A stretch of DNA of 64,000 bases from Clostridium sp. CAG:609 (GCA_000438075.1 FR903548.1:1-64000), one strand, 5' to 3'. Shown: positions 41,644-51,737, numbered from the stretch's first letter. A program made the numbers and translations. Notes: a model not told the origin generated them from the sequence alone.

Positions 41644-43125
41644 GTGTATAATATTGAATATGAATTAAGAACATATGAAAAATTACAAGAAAAAATAAAA
41701 CAAATTGTTAACGATGAAAATAAATATAGTGTAACTAAATGTGAAGATTTAGGAAAAAGCCCATGTGGATTTCCTATTGAACATTATAAAATAGGTAATG
41801 GACCAATTCACATAACTTACATGGGTGGTTGTCATGGTAATGAAATTATCAGTGTTGATTTTGTAATACAGTTAATGAATAATATTGCCAAAGGTAATAT
41901 GCCTTATTTTAATGATAAAATTTTTACTATAGATTTTATACCAGTTCAAAACCCTGAAGGATATGCAATTACTACATATGCAATTAATTCCAAAACAAAA
42001 GATATGTCTAAAGAAGAATTTGAAAAATTTAGTAAAGAATATTACTTAGCTTTTCGTGAAGATGATATCAACGTTACAAAAACAAATAAGTTTTTAAATT
42101 TATTTTTGGAAAATTTTAATATAAGTGATCCATCTCTAACAACAAACTTCTGGATTTATTTTCAAAACAAAGATATAACCGTCGAAGGATTATTCATGTA
42201 TTTTGTAAATCATTATGAAGTTGATCACAAAGAATTAATAACATTCTTACAAACTAATTTTACAAAAACAATACCTAAAGAAAGAAATCACACTAAAATA
42301 TTTAATGATTTAACATTCGATTGCATTCCAGAATTATCTGATTCTCACAAATTGCTAAAAGAAAAAGTTAAAAAGTTATATAAAGAAAATAGTTTTCCAA
42401 TTGGTTCACTTGCTAACTTTTATGCAAACTCTGATGGTGTTAACTTAAATGATAATAATCCATATTTCTATGAAATAATGAAACAAAAAATAGCTGCATC
42501 AAAAGTAGTTCTTGGAAATATCAGAGATAATCACATAACAAAAAGCGTCCCTGGACCAATAGGTAACGCAAATTATGATATGAATAAACCATTTTGTTAT
42601 TCAAGTGAAAATGAAGCAATATTTAAATATTTAAATAATCAAGATGAAAATAGAGAAAATTTTGCATTCTTTAATTGCCATGGAACTGGAGGATTACTTT
42701 ACATTTATCCAGTTTACAATGAAATAAACAAAAGTGAACCACGTGATTTTTCATTTTACATCAATAACAGATTAGCAACAGAATATACAAATGAAACTGG
42801 TAATGCTTACTTAGAAAAAACAGGTAAGTTTGATCCATACAAAACAGCGGGTCATCCATCTCAAATTACTGGTGTAGGTGATGTTCTTCGTAAAAAATAC
42901 ATAGCATCATTCATTCTAGAACTATCTAAAATGGGTGGAAATCCTTTGGCACCATATGGTGATAGAGAAAATAACTATACATTAACAATGCAAGCAAACT
43001 TTGATGCATTTAGTAAAACATTAAAAACTATTTTAAGTTTACAAGAACTTTACGAAACAAGCTATACAATGCTCTATGATGATTTCGGTCAAGTTCATTA
43101 TGAAACATCATCTCGCGGAAGATAA
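41644..43125 (+). CDS. M14-family zinc carboxypeptidase-like protein
   Basis: I start at GTG 41644 (AAGGTGAT at 41632-41639), giving 493 residues; the in-frame ATG at 41614 lies before that site. It has ITYMGGCHGNEIISVDFVIQLM (the HxxE zinc ligands), FIPVQNPEGYAI (the NPDG-like substrate block), and FFNCHGTGG as a candidate third ligand. A long insert (about 110-260) distinguishes it from classical carboxypeptidases. No signal peptide, so it probably acts on cytosolic peptides such as murein fragments. Terminator follows. Confidence 0.82.
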   Translation: MYNIEYELRTYEKLQEKIKQIVNDENKYSVTKCEDLGKSPCGFPIEHYKIGNGPIHITYMGGCHGNEIISVDFVIQLMNNIAKGNMPYFNDKIFTIDFIPVQNPEGYAITTYAINSKTKDMSKEEFEKFSKEYYLAFREDDINVTKTNKFLNLFLENFNISDPSLTTNFWIYFQNKDITVEGLFMYFVNHYEVDHKELITFLQTNFTKTIPKERNHTKIFNDLTFDCIPELSDSHKLLKEKVKKLYKENSFPIGSLANFYANSDGVNLNDNNPYFYEIMKQKIAASKVVLGNIRDNHITKSVPGPIGNANYDMNKPFCYSSENEAIFKYLNNQDENRENFAFFNCHGTGGLLYIYPVYNEINKSEPRDFSFYINNRLATEYTNETGNAYLEKTGKFDPYKTAGHPSQITGVGDVLRKKYIASFILELSKMGGNPLAPYGDRENNYTLTMQANFDAFSKTLKTILSLQELYETSYTMLYDDFGQVHYETSSRGR

Positions 43126-43128
43126 AAC

Positions 43129-43155
43129 AAGAAGCCTTTACACAAGGCTTCTTTT
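43129..43155 (+). terminator. Terminator after the M14 gene
   Basis: AAGAAGCCTT, TACAC loop, AAGGCTTCTTTT. Confidence 0.9.
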
Positions 43156-43181
43156 AAAATACTGTAAAGATCACAAAATTC

Positions 43182-43210
43182 TTTACATTTACGAAAATCT
43201 TTGTTATAAT
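43182..43210 (+). promoter_or_regulatory. Promoter of the coiled-coil gene operon
   Basis: TTTACA (43182-43187), 17-nt spacer, TATAAT (43205-43210). Confidence 0.75.
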
Positions 43211-43236
43211 TTATTCATAATAAAGGGCGTGATTAA

Positions 43237-44463
43237 ATGAAAATGTTATCAAGTGAAGTAAAAACACTACTAGATAAGTTATACAATCTTCGTGGTGAAG
43301 ATAGTGTAATACTAACAAAAATGAATAAAGAAAGAGAAGAAGCAATTGAAACCGGAGAAAGAACAAAAAATGAAAAAACAGTTCTTTTAGATAAAATTGC
43401 TAAACTTACTGAAGAAGAAAAAACACTTCAAGAAGAGGGAGATAAATTATCTTCAATTTTAAGTAGCATAAATAAAGAAGACTTTGCAAATGTTTTAGAT
43501 AGACTTAATATAGATTTTGATCCATCAACAATAAATGCAAAGATAACAAATATGTTACCTGATACAATCAAAAAAGTTGTTGAAGAAAATCAAAAAGCTA
43601 CCGAAGAACTAGAAAGTGTTGAAGCAGAAATGAACAACGCTATTACTAAAGTGGAAGAACTTGGAATTAGAAAAGATGAAGCATTAAGTAATCAAGAAAA
43701 ATTAAATGAATATTTCCGTTTAGCACTAGAAGGTAACATTAATATAACTCGTGATGAAATTACAAACCTTTTAGAAAAATTCAATTTCAATGAAGATGAA
43801 CAAAGGGAAGCTGCTAAAATATTGATGTTCCCAGAAGATGCTTTATATGAATATGATGCACAAACAAAAAGTAGCGAAGGAAAAAGTGGTAAAACAATAA
43901 CTGAAGTTCTAGTGGAAGCAAAAAAGGAATCATCTCCTGAAAAACAAGAACAAGTTCATGAAGAAAAAGAAGAACCTAAAGAAGAAGTAAAAGAACTTCT
44001 AACTGAAGTAGAATCAAATGAAAATTCTTTAGAAAACATCTTTGCGAAAGCTATCGAAGAAGAACACATCGATGAAGAAGTAAAAGAAAAAGTTAATAAA
44101 GATGAAAATGAATTAACAAAATTAACTAATTTATTAAATAAATTTAATATTAAAGAAATAAGTAAAGAATCTTTAGAAAAAGTACTTGCTAACTATGATG
44201 AAGAATTAATACAAAAAAATATTGAAGTATTGAAAAATAAAAATATTGACCTAGAAGTATTAAAAGATAATATTGAAATAATTTATGATAAGGAATTAGA
44301 ACAAAAACTAAATAAGTTATTAGAAATAGGTAAAGAATCCCGTGACATAAGCTTAATGCCTGAAGTATTAGTAAAATATGATTTAAAAGGATTAAATAAT
44401 ACAATAAATGATTTAGAAATAAGCGGCTTAGATCCTAAAAAGGTTCCATTACTTGCTTATTAG
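43237..44463 (+). CDS. Cytosolic coiled-coil protein, unknown
   Basis: 408 residues, start behind AAGGGCGTGATT. Residues 1-170 are long coiled coil (EREEAIETGERTKNEKTVLLDKIAKLTEEEKTLQEE...). Residues 225-290 are a Glu/Lys-rich linker with no order. The C-terminal 120 residues are a string of short helices ending in LEISGLDPKKVPLLAY. No membrane segment or known domain. Co-transcribed with the next two genes; together they may form a small complex. Function not recognised. Confidence 0.6.
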   Translation: MKMLSSEVKTLLDKLYNLRGEDSVILTKMNKEREEAIETGERTKNEKTVLLDKIAKLTEEEKTLQEEGDKLSSILSSINKEDFANVLDRLNIDFDPSTINAKITNMLPDTIKKVVEENQKATEELESVEAEMNNAITKVEELGIRKDEALSNQEKLNEYFRLALEGNINITRDEITNLLEKFNFNEDEQREAAKILMFPEDALYEYDAQTKSSEGKSGKTITEVLVEAKKESSPEKQEQVHEEKEEPKEEVKELLTEVESNENSLENIFAKAIEEEHIDEEVKEKVNKDENELTKLTNLLNKFNIKEISKESLEKVLANYDEELIQKNIEVLKNKNIDLEVLKDNIEIIYDKELEQKLNKLLEIGKESRDISLMPEVLVKYDLKGLNNTINDLEISGLDPKKVPLLAY

Positions 44464-44475
44464 AAAGGAGTATTT

Positions 44476-45135
44476 ATGAAAAATACGAAAGATTTAACAA
44501 CACTTTATAAAAGTCTTAAAGAAAATGAAGAAACAAAAAGACCAATTCAATCTGAACCTTGGGTTACATCATTGTTATTTGCCCGTGATGAAAACAAAGC
44601 ATTACTTGATGAATACAATATTAAATTAACCCCAGATACATGGATAGTTTTATCAATTGAACCAGAAGTTTTGAAAAAAACAATTCTACGTGCTAAAGAC
44701 TTAGGTTTCTTAGAAGCCTACATTCAAAATCCAAGTTATTTAAAATATGATGTTGATGCTGTAATAAAAAGAATATCAGAGTTTGAACACTTAAATATTC
44801 CATATAAAAATGAAAAAGGTAAATATCAAACATATCTATTTAGCAAAAGAGCATATGATTATGTAATGAGTTCTATTAATAAAAAAAATGATACAAATAG
44901 TATAATGGATGTTGAACTAAAAGAATATGCAGATCGTGTAATTGAAACATTTGCAATGGAAGATAAAAAAGATGAAATTTATAACAAATTATCTGAAATA
45001 GAAAAACAAGGACTTGGAATAAAAGAAACATTAATGGAAGTATTTAAGACATATAGCGATAACATAGATTATTTAAGTGCAAATATTGATGAAATATTAA
45101 ATAGTTATAAAGAAGGAAAAGGGAGAGTAGCATGA
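44476..45135 (+). CDS. Unknown 219-residue protein
   Basis: AAAGGAG precedes ATG 44476 at 44463-44469. The product is soluble and helical, with EPWVTSLLFARDENKALLDEYNI, ILRAKDLGFLEAYIQNPSYL and a helical C-terminus. The LG(F)LEAYIQNPSYL style resembles the helical repeats at the end of the preceding protein. No family recognised. It overlaps the next gene by 4 nt. Confidence 0.6.
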   Translation: MKNTKDLTTLYKSLKENEETKRPIQSEPWVTSLLFARDENKALLDEYNIKLTPDTWIVLSIEPEVLKKTILRAKDLGFLEAYIQNPSYLKYDVDAVIKRISEFEHLNIPYKNEKGKYQTYLFSKRAYDYVMSSINKKNDTNSIMDVELKEYADRVIETFAMEDKKDEIYNKLSEIEKQGLGIKETLMEVFKTYSDNIDYLSANIDEILNSYKEGKGRVA

Positions 45136-45419
45136 ATTTTTTTGAAAAATTTGGATTTTTGGAAGATGAACAAAAAGAATACGAGGATATCACACCTGAA
45201 GAAATAAAAAAAATGATTTCTAAACATAATAAGCTCGTAGAAACTAATCTACAATTCTTAAAAGATTTAGAAATCAATACTTATAAAGAAATCTTTATTA
45301 ATTATCCAGATATGTTTTTAATGGATGCATCTAATTTTGAAAAATATTTTAATAGATACGAAAAAGAAGCATTACAAGAAAAACTAAATACAAACTATAA
45401 AGTAGTTAAATTTTTATAG
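45132..45419 (+). CDS. Unknown 95-residue protein
   Basis: The ATG at 45132 overlaps the stop of the preceding gene (ATGA). Acidic, helical and soluble: FFEKFGFLEDEQKEYEDITPEEIKKMI. The stop lies within a bidirectional terminator. Third member of an unknown three-gene operon. Confidence 0.55.
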   Translation: MNFFEKFGFLEDEQKEYEDITPEEIKKMISKHNKLVETNLQFLKDLEINTYKEIFINYPDMFLMDASNFEKYFNRYEKEALQEKLNTNYKVVKFL

Positions 45420-45441
45420 AACCATCTAGGTTCTATTTTTT
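45417..45441 (+). terminator. Terminator at a convergent gene pair
   Basis: TAGAACC and GGTTCTA around ATCTA, then TTTTTT. It includes the stop codon of the gene before and overlaps the end of the minus-strand gene. Confidence 0.85.
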
Positions 45442-46250
45442 AATGTATACAAATTAACTTCAGGTTTATTAAATAATCTAAATCTTACCTTTTCAGTACC
45501 AATACCACCAGAGATATATAATCTTTTTCCATCTATTTCATAATAATTATCTATATATGTTTTAGCCCAATCTTTCTTTATTAATCCACCATAAAAAGGA
45601 ATTCTTACTTGTCCTTTTAAAGAATGACCTGCAAATATTACATCAATATCTTTATTAAGTAGATTACTAATAAAATCTGGATAATGAGTTAAAACTATAT
45701 TTAATACTGTATCATAATTATCAACCATTTCTAAAGCTTTATCAACATTATCTAAATTAGTTAATCCACTTAATTTAATTGGTTTAATATCTTTATAAAA
45801 TAAATAGGTTGATTCATTATCTAATACTTTAATATCTGAATTCTCTAATATATTTAAATATGTGCTTCGATCATCTTTATCTCCAATAACAGCATATTTA
45901 TAAAGAGTAACATTTATATTTTTTAGTTCATTGGTTATATTTTTTATATCTTCTTTTCTTAAATCACTTCCTAGAAGATCTCCAGTAAATATAAAAACAT
46001 CAGCATCTTCATTATTAATACTATTAACTATTTTTTTTAGTCTTTTTATATCTTCAGTACTACTTATTTTTAAATCACTTAATTGAATTATTTTAAAACC
46101 TTCGAAAGAAGGTGGTAAATTATCAACTAATATAGTATCTTCCTTCATTTTAAAACCATTAGAATCAATAAAAAATCCATAAATTCCAATAAAAATAACA
46201 AATAAAAATATAATTAATAATACTTTTTTCATAAACATGCCCCAATTCAT
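45426..46250 (-). CDS. Calcineurin-like protein with degraded metal site
   Basis: 274 residues with an N-terminal membrane helix (VLLIIFLFVIFIGIYGFFI), then a YkuE/YaeI-like phosphoesterase fold. Canonical ligands are altered: DLH is DLK, GNHD is GDKD, and GHTHGGQ is GHSLKGQ. GDLLG and THYPD remain. Three His ligands are gone, so the enzyme is probably inactive as a two-metal phosphoesterase and may be a binding protein. The start may be the third Met (46232). Confidence 0.8.
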   Translation of the reverse strand: MNWGMFMKKVLLIIFLFVIFIGIYGFFIDSNGFKMKEDTILVDNLPPSFEGFKIIQLSDLKISSTEDIKRLKKIVNSINNEDADVFIFTGDLLGSDLRKEDIKNITNELKNINVTLYKYAVIGDKDDRSTYLNILENSDIKVLDNESTYLFYKDIKPIKLSGLTNLDNVDKALEMVDNYDTVLNIVLTHYPDFISNLLNKDIDVIFAGHSLKGQVRIPFYGGLIKKDWAKTYIDNYYEIDGKRLYISGGIGTEKVRFRLFNKPEVNLYTLKNRT

Positions 46251-46356
46251 TTCTCATTAATCATATCATAATTATGATATTTTATCAATTTTTTATTAAA
46301 ATAGAATTGAAAAAAAGTGTGTTATATGGTAAACTTAAACATAGGTAGGTGTCGAT

Positions 46357-47115
46357 ATGAAAAAAGTGAAATTTTTAGTAACTTCTGCACTAAGTTTTAT
46401 ACTTTTAACATCAAGTGTTTATGCTGCATGTAATTATGAAGAAAAAGCAAAATTAAATAACGAAAGTGCAAATGTGAAAGCAAATTATGAAATTAAAGAA
46501 AGGGAACTAACTAAAGATGAGTATACAGCACCACCAGATGCTATACCAATTGATGAACAAGATAGCTATGTTCCCAAAACTGAATACATCGAAGTAAATA
46601 TTTTAAATTTAACAGAAAACTTATATGTAACAGTTAAAAATGATGTAACTAAGGATGAAAAAACGTATTATTATACTGATACAACGAATGGAAACATTAA
46701 ATTTAATTGGAATGAAATTGGCTCAATTGTTAATTACACAATTAAAGTAATGGCATCAAGTTCTTCAGATTGTAATGGACAAACACTTAGAACATTATAT
46801 TTAACATTACCAAGGTATAATGAATATTCAGAATATGATGTATGTGATAGAATTCCAGATTATTATATGTGTCAAAGATTTGTTACTTATGATGATTTCA
46901 AATATGATGATTTCACAGAAAATGTAACAAAAGAAATAGCAAACAGAAATAAAAAGAATGAAGAAAGCAAAGAAAATAATAAATGGTATAAAAAGGTTGG
47001 CAAATTTGTAAGTGACCACAAAACAGCATTTATTATTGGTGGGATTAGTTTGGTTGTAGTTGCAGGCGGAGCAACGTATATAATAATTAAAAAACGTAGG
47101 AGAAGTATAATATGA
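46357..47115 (+). CDS. Exported surface protein with C-terminal anchor
   Basis: 252 residues: a signal peptide (FLVTSALSFILLTSSVYA), an extracellular part with paired Cys (CNYEE, SDCNG, YDVCDRIPDYYMCQRF), a charged stretch, and a C-terminal helix AFIIGGISLVVVAGGATYIIIKKRRRS. The end resembles a sortase-free membrane anchor. First gene of the Tad-like cluster; it overlaps the giant surface gene by 4 nt, so the two are co-expressed. Confidence 0.7.
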   Translation: MKKVKFLVTSALSFILLTSSVYAACNYEEKAKLNNESANVKANYEIKERELTKDEYTAPPDAIPIDEQDSYVPKTEYIEVNILNLTENLYVTVKNDVTKDEKTYYYTDTTNGNIKFNWNEIGSIVNYTIKVMASSSSDCNGQTLRTLYLTLPRYNEYSEYDVCDRIPDYYMCQRFVTYDDFKYDDFTENVTKEIANRNKKNEESKENNKWYKKVGKFVSDHKTAFIIGGISLVVVAGGATYIIIKKRRRSII

Positions 47116-50100
47116 AAAGAATAGGAAATTTATTATTAGTATCATCACTGTCACTCGCATTTGGAGTAAAAAGTGTAAGTGCTCAAACATTTAATGAAGG
47201 AGATGCTCATTCGCTATCCCGTGGAAACTACATTACAATTAATAGTCTTGATGTAGGTAGTGCTAATTATGGTATTTATAAGTATACATTTGATAATGGA
47301 AAATATGTAGGCTATTGTGAAGACCCACAAAACTTTTCAGGAAAAAATTATTCAGTATCCAGAGAACTCGGAGCAACAACTAATGGTAAAACAATTCAAA
47401 ACATGGATGCAGGTTTATTAAAAATTATATCTGAAGGATACAACCAATATAATACATCAAAAACAATAAGTGTTGTAACTCCAGAATCAGCACCAAATGC
47501 TATATCAATCACTTTAAGTGGTGATGAATTATATGCAGCAACATCAATTGCAGTTCGTGCATATTCAACTGGTTTATTTACAACTGGTGCAAAAGGTGCT
47601 AAGTATCAATCAGCTATAGATATGGCATCAGCTCATGCAAACTTAGGTGCTCAATGGGCAGCATTATACGGAGAGTATACAGACAATGCAACATATGGTA
47701 GTTGTAAAGGTGATAGTAATTGTTATAAAAATAAAGTAGATTATGCTTGGTTAAATAAAAATGCAATGTTTAATTATTCAGATCCAAATTCAGCATCATA
47801 TAAAATAATTTATATGGCACAACAATTATTTAAAGCTGGAGTAATGGATGCATCAAATAAAGCCACAGGTTCTCTACTAACAACAACAGTTAATATTGAT
47901 TTTAGTAAAAAAACAGAATCAATAACTAAAACAGATACATCCGAAGAAAAATATGTTTATGCAACATTAAAAATAGAAAACCTACCAGAAAAATTATCAG
48001 ATGGTAAAGAAGGTAAAGTAGAACTATCAATGCCAACATGTACTGGATGTACAATAAATTCATTCGAAGCTCAAGATGGGGGAGATTACAAACAAGTTGG
48101 AATTGGTAACAATATAGCACTTTTACTTGAAGCAAAAGATGGCGTAAGAACTGGTGAAATTAAATTAAGAATTAAAGTTACTCAAGCTGTCCAAGATCAA
48201 GAAAACTGCAAAGATGCAACATTAAAAATAGATTTTAAATATAATACAAATCCACAACTAACCGGAGCAACATTAAGTGATAAGAGTAATCCAAATTCAC
48301 AAAGATTCTTCGTTTTAGATAAACAAGAAGGTGATCAAACAGGTTCTGCTCAAACTAAAATAGGTTGTTCAAAAGCAGCTTGTGATACTGAAATTACTGA
48401 ACCACTTTGTGATGGGGATGCAATAGCAACTGTAAAAGCTCCAGATAAAATTAAAAGTTGTGTAATCAACAATGTAGATGATGCTGATAACTCATATCAA
48501 TATACATCAGGTGTTGATAACAAATATTGTAAAGTTTATTGTAAGGAAGATTATGCAAAGATTCAATTAGAACCAGTAGTTAAAGATATCAAGTGTGGTA
48601 GTTACTTCAAACTAACAAGTCGTATCGAAGGAAGTAAATCATGTTACACCGGCGGAGAAACAGATGCATCAGCAAGAAATGGTGAAAAGAGTATTGATAA
48701 AGATCAATATATTCAAGATGTAATTGATGCACAAAAAACAATGATCGAAGGATTAAATCTTTATCGTAAAGCTAAACAAGCACTAGCAACAGCATCAGAT
48801 TACAGCATTTCATATGGTTGTGATGGATGTAGTGCTGAATCGTGGACAAGAACTGGTTCATATGTAGGACCTGTTGTTACAAACATTGACTACGAAGAAG
48901 GTCTTGTAACATCACAAGAAACTACACAAGGTTTCTTCTATGGAACTAAAGAAAGTATATCAAATAATACAAGTTATGATTCTGAAACAAAGAAATATGT
49001 ATGTGTATCAAGTACATGTACACCTGGTACAACTGAAGCACAAGTTATTGCCTTAATAAAAGCAGACATGGCAAAAGGTAAATCAATGATGGAATCAGGA
49101 TTTAAAGCTTATGAAGCAGCTCATACAGCATATAATGCTTGTACAACTGGATGGCAAAATAGCTTCTTATTTGAACAAAAAATCGGATATTATTATAATG
49201 AAAATCGTGGAAATGACGAATACAAGAGTCCATATTATGATATATTAGAAAGTGCTCAAAATAAAGATTTATATTACCTTGAAGGAACAGGTTTAGCTGC
49301 ACCAAAACCTACATCTAAGATAGAAATTTGGAAAAAGGCAACAGATGATAAAATTGAAACAGGTTCAGATTACACTTTTGACTTATCGATTGAAAATGGT
49401 TCTACAGGAAAATACAACTATAAATCAAGTTATGGTGGAACATTTGAAGCAAGAAAATATACAGTATGTAAAGATCCAGAAGGTTCATGTGAAATAAGAG
49501 AAGAACAAATTTCTCAAGCAGCATTTGTTAAGAAATATGTTGAAAAAGAACAAGATTATATAACACCAACAGCATTCTATCAAATAGCAGCTAATGGTAA
49601 AATAACAGTTAATAGTGGTTACACTGGAGACAAAGTTCAACTTGAAGCATTATTCAATAGCTTACCAGTATCAACTAAAACAGTAGGTGGTGGAATATTC
49701 AAACTTAATATCGAATGGCTTGGTGAATTCTATGATAAAGATAATGCAGTTGGAAGACTTATGGATATTCCAGGTGTAGCATGGACAGATAGAAGACAAG
49801 GTGGAACAACATTTATGGATAGTCCAAAACATCAAGACTCATTCACCGGAGATTATAAATGTTATTATGAATCTCCATGTAGACCAGATGATTGTCCAAA
49901 TTGTGACTTCGTTTGTGAAGGTGAAGATTGTGATTGGATACAATGTCCAGAATGTAAAATAGATTGTACAAATTGTATCTTTGATTTAAACAAATTAAAT
50001 GTTAATTTTAGAACAATTTCAACAACAAACTTCAATTCAGCTAACAGAACATATGGTTATAACTGGATTACATCAAGTAGTATGCAAGCATTACAATTGT

Positions 50101-50528
50101 TAAATAAGAAAGCTGATGCCACAATAAAAGAAATCGAAGAAGTTAATGAAAGTATCTATGACCCAGAAGGTAAAACATCAGACGGTTCTAGTGCACTTGC
50201 ATTAAGTATTAAGTTAACTCCAAAAGCAATCAGAGAGTTAAAAAACTACAATGAAAAACATTCAAGTGATGGTGGATACATTAATGACTCATTAACATGT
50301 TATGATGCTGAAGTTAACGGTAAAACATATAAAAACATCTATTGTTATAGTGAAGTCATAGATGACTTAGTAAAAAATTATGAAGTAACAATTCCAGATG
50401 GTAAACGTTTAGATAGTGCAACAGCTAGAGCTGCATCACAAAATCAAAATGGATACTGGGAATTATGGTCTGATAAACACGAATTCATATATAGTGAAAG
50501 TGTTATCGGCGGACCTTCATGGAAGTAG
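47112..50528 (+). CDS. Large Cys-rich surface protein with thioester-like motif
   Basis: 1138 residues: signal peptide (LLLVSSLSLAFGVKSVSA), then GKYVGYCEDPQNFSG with Cys69, the position and style of the reactive Cys in Gram-positive thioester-domain adhesins. The partner Gln motif is not canonical (LYAATSIAVRAYSTG lies where TQxAIW would be). The rest has many CxxC pairs (TCTGC, GCDGC, CPNC-x-FVCEGEDC, CPEC). There is no C-terminal membrane anchor or LPxTG. It stands at the head of the pilus genes, so it may be the tip adhesin. The function is inference. Confidence 0.7.
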   Translation: MKRIGNLLLVSSLSLAFGVKSVSAQTFNEGDAHSLSRGNYITINSLDVGSANYGIYKYTFDNGKYVGYCEDPQNFSGKNYSVSRELGATTNGKTIQNMDAGLLKIISEGYNQYNTSKTISVVTPESAPNAISITLSGDELYAATSIAVRAYSTGLFTTGAKGAKYQSAIDMASAHANLGAQWAALYGEYTDNATYGSCKGDSNCYKNKVDYAWLNKNAMFNYSDPNSASYKIIYMAQQLFKAGVMDASNKATGSLLTTTVNIDFSKKTESITKTDTSEEKYVYATLKIENLPEKLSDGKEGKVELSMPTCTGCTINSFEAQDGGDYKQVGIGNNIALLLEAKDGVRTGEIKLRIKVTQAVQDQENCKDATLKIDFKYNTNPQLTGATLSDKSNPNSQRFFVLDKQEGDQTGSAQTKIGCSKAACDTEITEPLCDGDAIATVKAPDKIKSCVINNVDDADNSYQYTSGVDNKYCKVYCKEDYAKIQLEPVVKDIKCGSYFKLTSRIEGSKSCYTGGETDASARNGEKSIDKDQYIQDVIDAQKTMIEGLNLYRKAKQALATASDYSISYGCDGCSAESWTRTGSYVGPVVTNIDYEEGLVTSQETTQGFFYGTKESISNNTSYDSETKKYVCVSSTCTPGTTEAQVIALIKADMAKGKSMMESGFKAYEAAHTAYNACTTGWQNSFLFEQKIGYYYNENRGNDEYKSPYYDILESAQNKDLYYLEGTGLAAPKPTSKIEIWKKATDDKIETGSDYTFDLSIENGSTGKYNYKSSYGGTFEARKYTVCKDPEGSCEIREEQISQAAFVKKYVEKEQDYITPTAFYQIAANGKITVNSGYTGDKVQLEALFNSLPVSTKTVGGGIFKLNIEWLGEFYDKDNAVGRLMDIPGVAWTDRRQGGTTFMDSPKHQDSFTGDYKCYYESPCRPDDCPNCDFVCEGEDCDWIQCPECKIDCTNCIFDLNKLNVNFRTISTTNFNSANRTYGYNWITSSSMQALQLLNKKADATIKEIEEVNESIYDPEGKTSDGSSALALSIKLTPKAIRELKNYNEKHSSDGGYINDSLTCYDAEVNGKTYKNIYCYSEVIDDLVKNYEVTIPDGKRLDSATARAASQNQNGYWELWSDKHEFIYSESVIGGPSWK

Positions 50529-50540
50529 GGGTGATTAGTT

Positions 50541-50951
50541 ATGAAAAATGCTTATTGGGCTTATTGGTTAATATTACTAGGAATGGTAATTGTAGTAATT
50601 ATGTTGCTTGTTCAAAATTTAACAACAACAAGTACACAAGATTATTATCTTATCAAAGAAATAACTGAAGCATCACTAGTAGATGCTGTAGATTACTCAT
50701 ACTATCGTGATTATGGGGAAATAAAAATTAATAAAGAAAAATTTTATGAAAGTTTCTTAAGAAGATTTGCAGAAACTGCATCATTATCAACTACTTATAC
50801 GGTGAGCTTCTATGGAGTATATGAAGCTCCACCTAAAGCTAGTGTTGAAATTAAAAGTAAATCAAATAGTTTCAATGTTGTAGGTGATGCAACAAGCTTA
50901 GATATGGTAGAAAGAATAGATGCCGTATTAGAAGGAAATCCAGTTGACTAA
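50541..50951 (+). CDS. Pilin-like membrane protein
   Basis: 136 residues: short charged head, one helix (WAYWLILLGMVIVVIMLLVQNL), then a beta-rich outside domain. This is the TadE/F pseudopilin plan, although there is no clear prepilin cleavage site. 12 nt after the surface gene. Confidence 0.65.
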   Translation: MKNAYWAYWLILLGMVIVVIMLLVQNLTTTSTQDYYLIKEITEASLVDAVDYSYYRDYGEIKINKEKFYESFLRRFAETASLSTTYTVSFYGVYEAPPKASVEIKSKSNSFNVVGDATSLDMVERIDAVLEGNPVD

Positions 50952-50967
50952 ATAAGGAGGAATAAAA

Positions 50968-51735
50968 ATGGGAGGAATAAAAAATACATTTAGTAAGTTT
51001 TTAACTAATAAAACTACCGTAACAATATTAGGTGTTATTCTTGGTTTAGGTGTTTTAGTAGGTTTTTATACATATCGTGTAAAAAATCAAGTTAATCCTG
51101 TTAAAGTGCCTGTTGCAAAAAGAGAAATCTTAGCAACTGAAGAAATAACTAAAGATGATATTGAATATATACGTGTAAGTTCTAAGTTTTTAAAGAAAGC
51201 TGATGTATATAAAAGTACAACTAATTTAATTGGTAAATATGTAGCAACTGGAACATCTATTCCTAAAGGTGGTATGTTTTATCAAACATTGGTAGTTGAA
51301 AAAAAGGAATTGCCTAATGCTATTTTTGATGAAATACCAAAAGGATATACAATTTATCAATTACAAGTAGATAATACAAGTACTTATGCTAATTCAATAT
51401 TCCCAGGAGATGTCATAGACTTATGGCTTAAAACAACTGAAGATCAATTATTAGTATTCGGAGAATTTATTTCCAATATTAAGGTTCTAGCAGTAAGAGA
51501 TTCATCTGGACAAAATGTTTTTGATGTAACTTCTGGTAGAAAGCCTGCATGGTTACTCTTTGCAGTTGAAACAGATATGTATCGTTATTTAAAACTAGCT
51601 GAAAATATCTCAGGAATGAGTGTTATTCCAGTACCTAAGAATAACTTAGTTAATCCAGATATTGGTTCAACACAATATTCAAGTGATGAAATTAAGGCCT
51701 TAATAGATGCACAATCTGAAAGGAAGGGAGCATAA
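50968..51735 (+). CDS. SAF-domain (CpaB/RcpC-like) pilus protein
   Basis: 255 residues: N-terminal helix (VTILGVILGLGVLVGFYTY), then a SAF domain with VPVAKREILATEEITKDDIEYIRV and LIGKYVATGTSIPKGGMF, then IFPGDVIDLWL. CpaB/RcpC proteins guide the Tad pilus through the envelope. A paralogue lies immediately downstream. GGAGGAA at 50956-50962. Confidence 0.85.
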   Translation: MGGIKNTFSKFLTNKTTVTILGVILGLGVLVGFYTYRVKNQVNPVKVPVAKREILATEEITKDDIEYIRVSSKFLKKADVYKSTTNLIGKYVATGTSIPKGGMFYQTLVVEKKELPNAIFDEIPKGYTIYQLQVDNTSTYANSIFPGDVIDLWLKTTEDQLLVFGEFISNIKVLAVRDSSGQNVFDVTSGRKPAWLLFAVETDMYRYLKLAENISGMSVIPVPKNNLVNPDIGSTQYSSDEIKALIDAQSERKGA

Positions 51736-51737
51736 CT

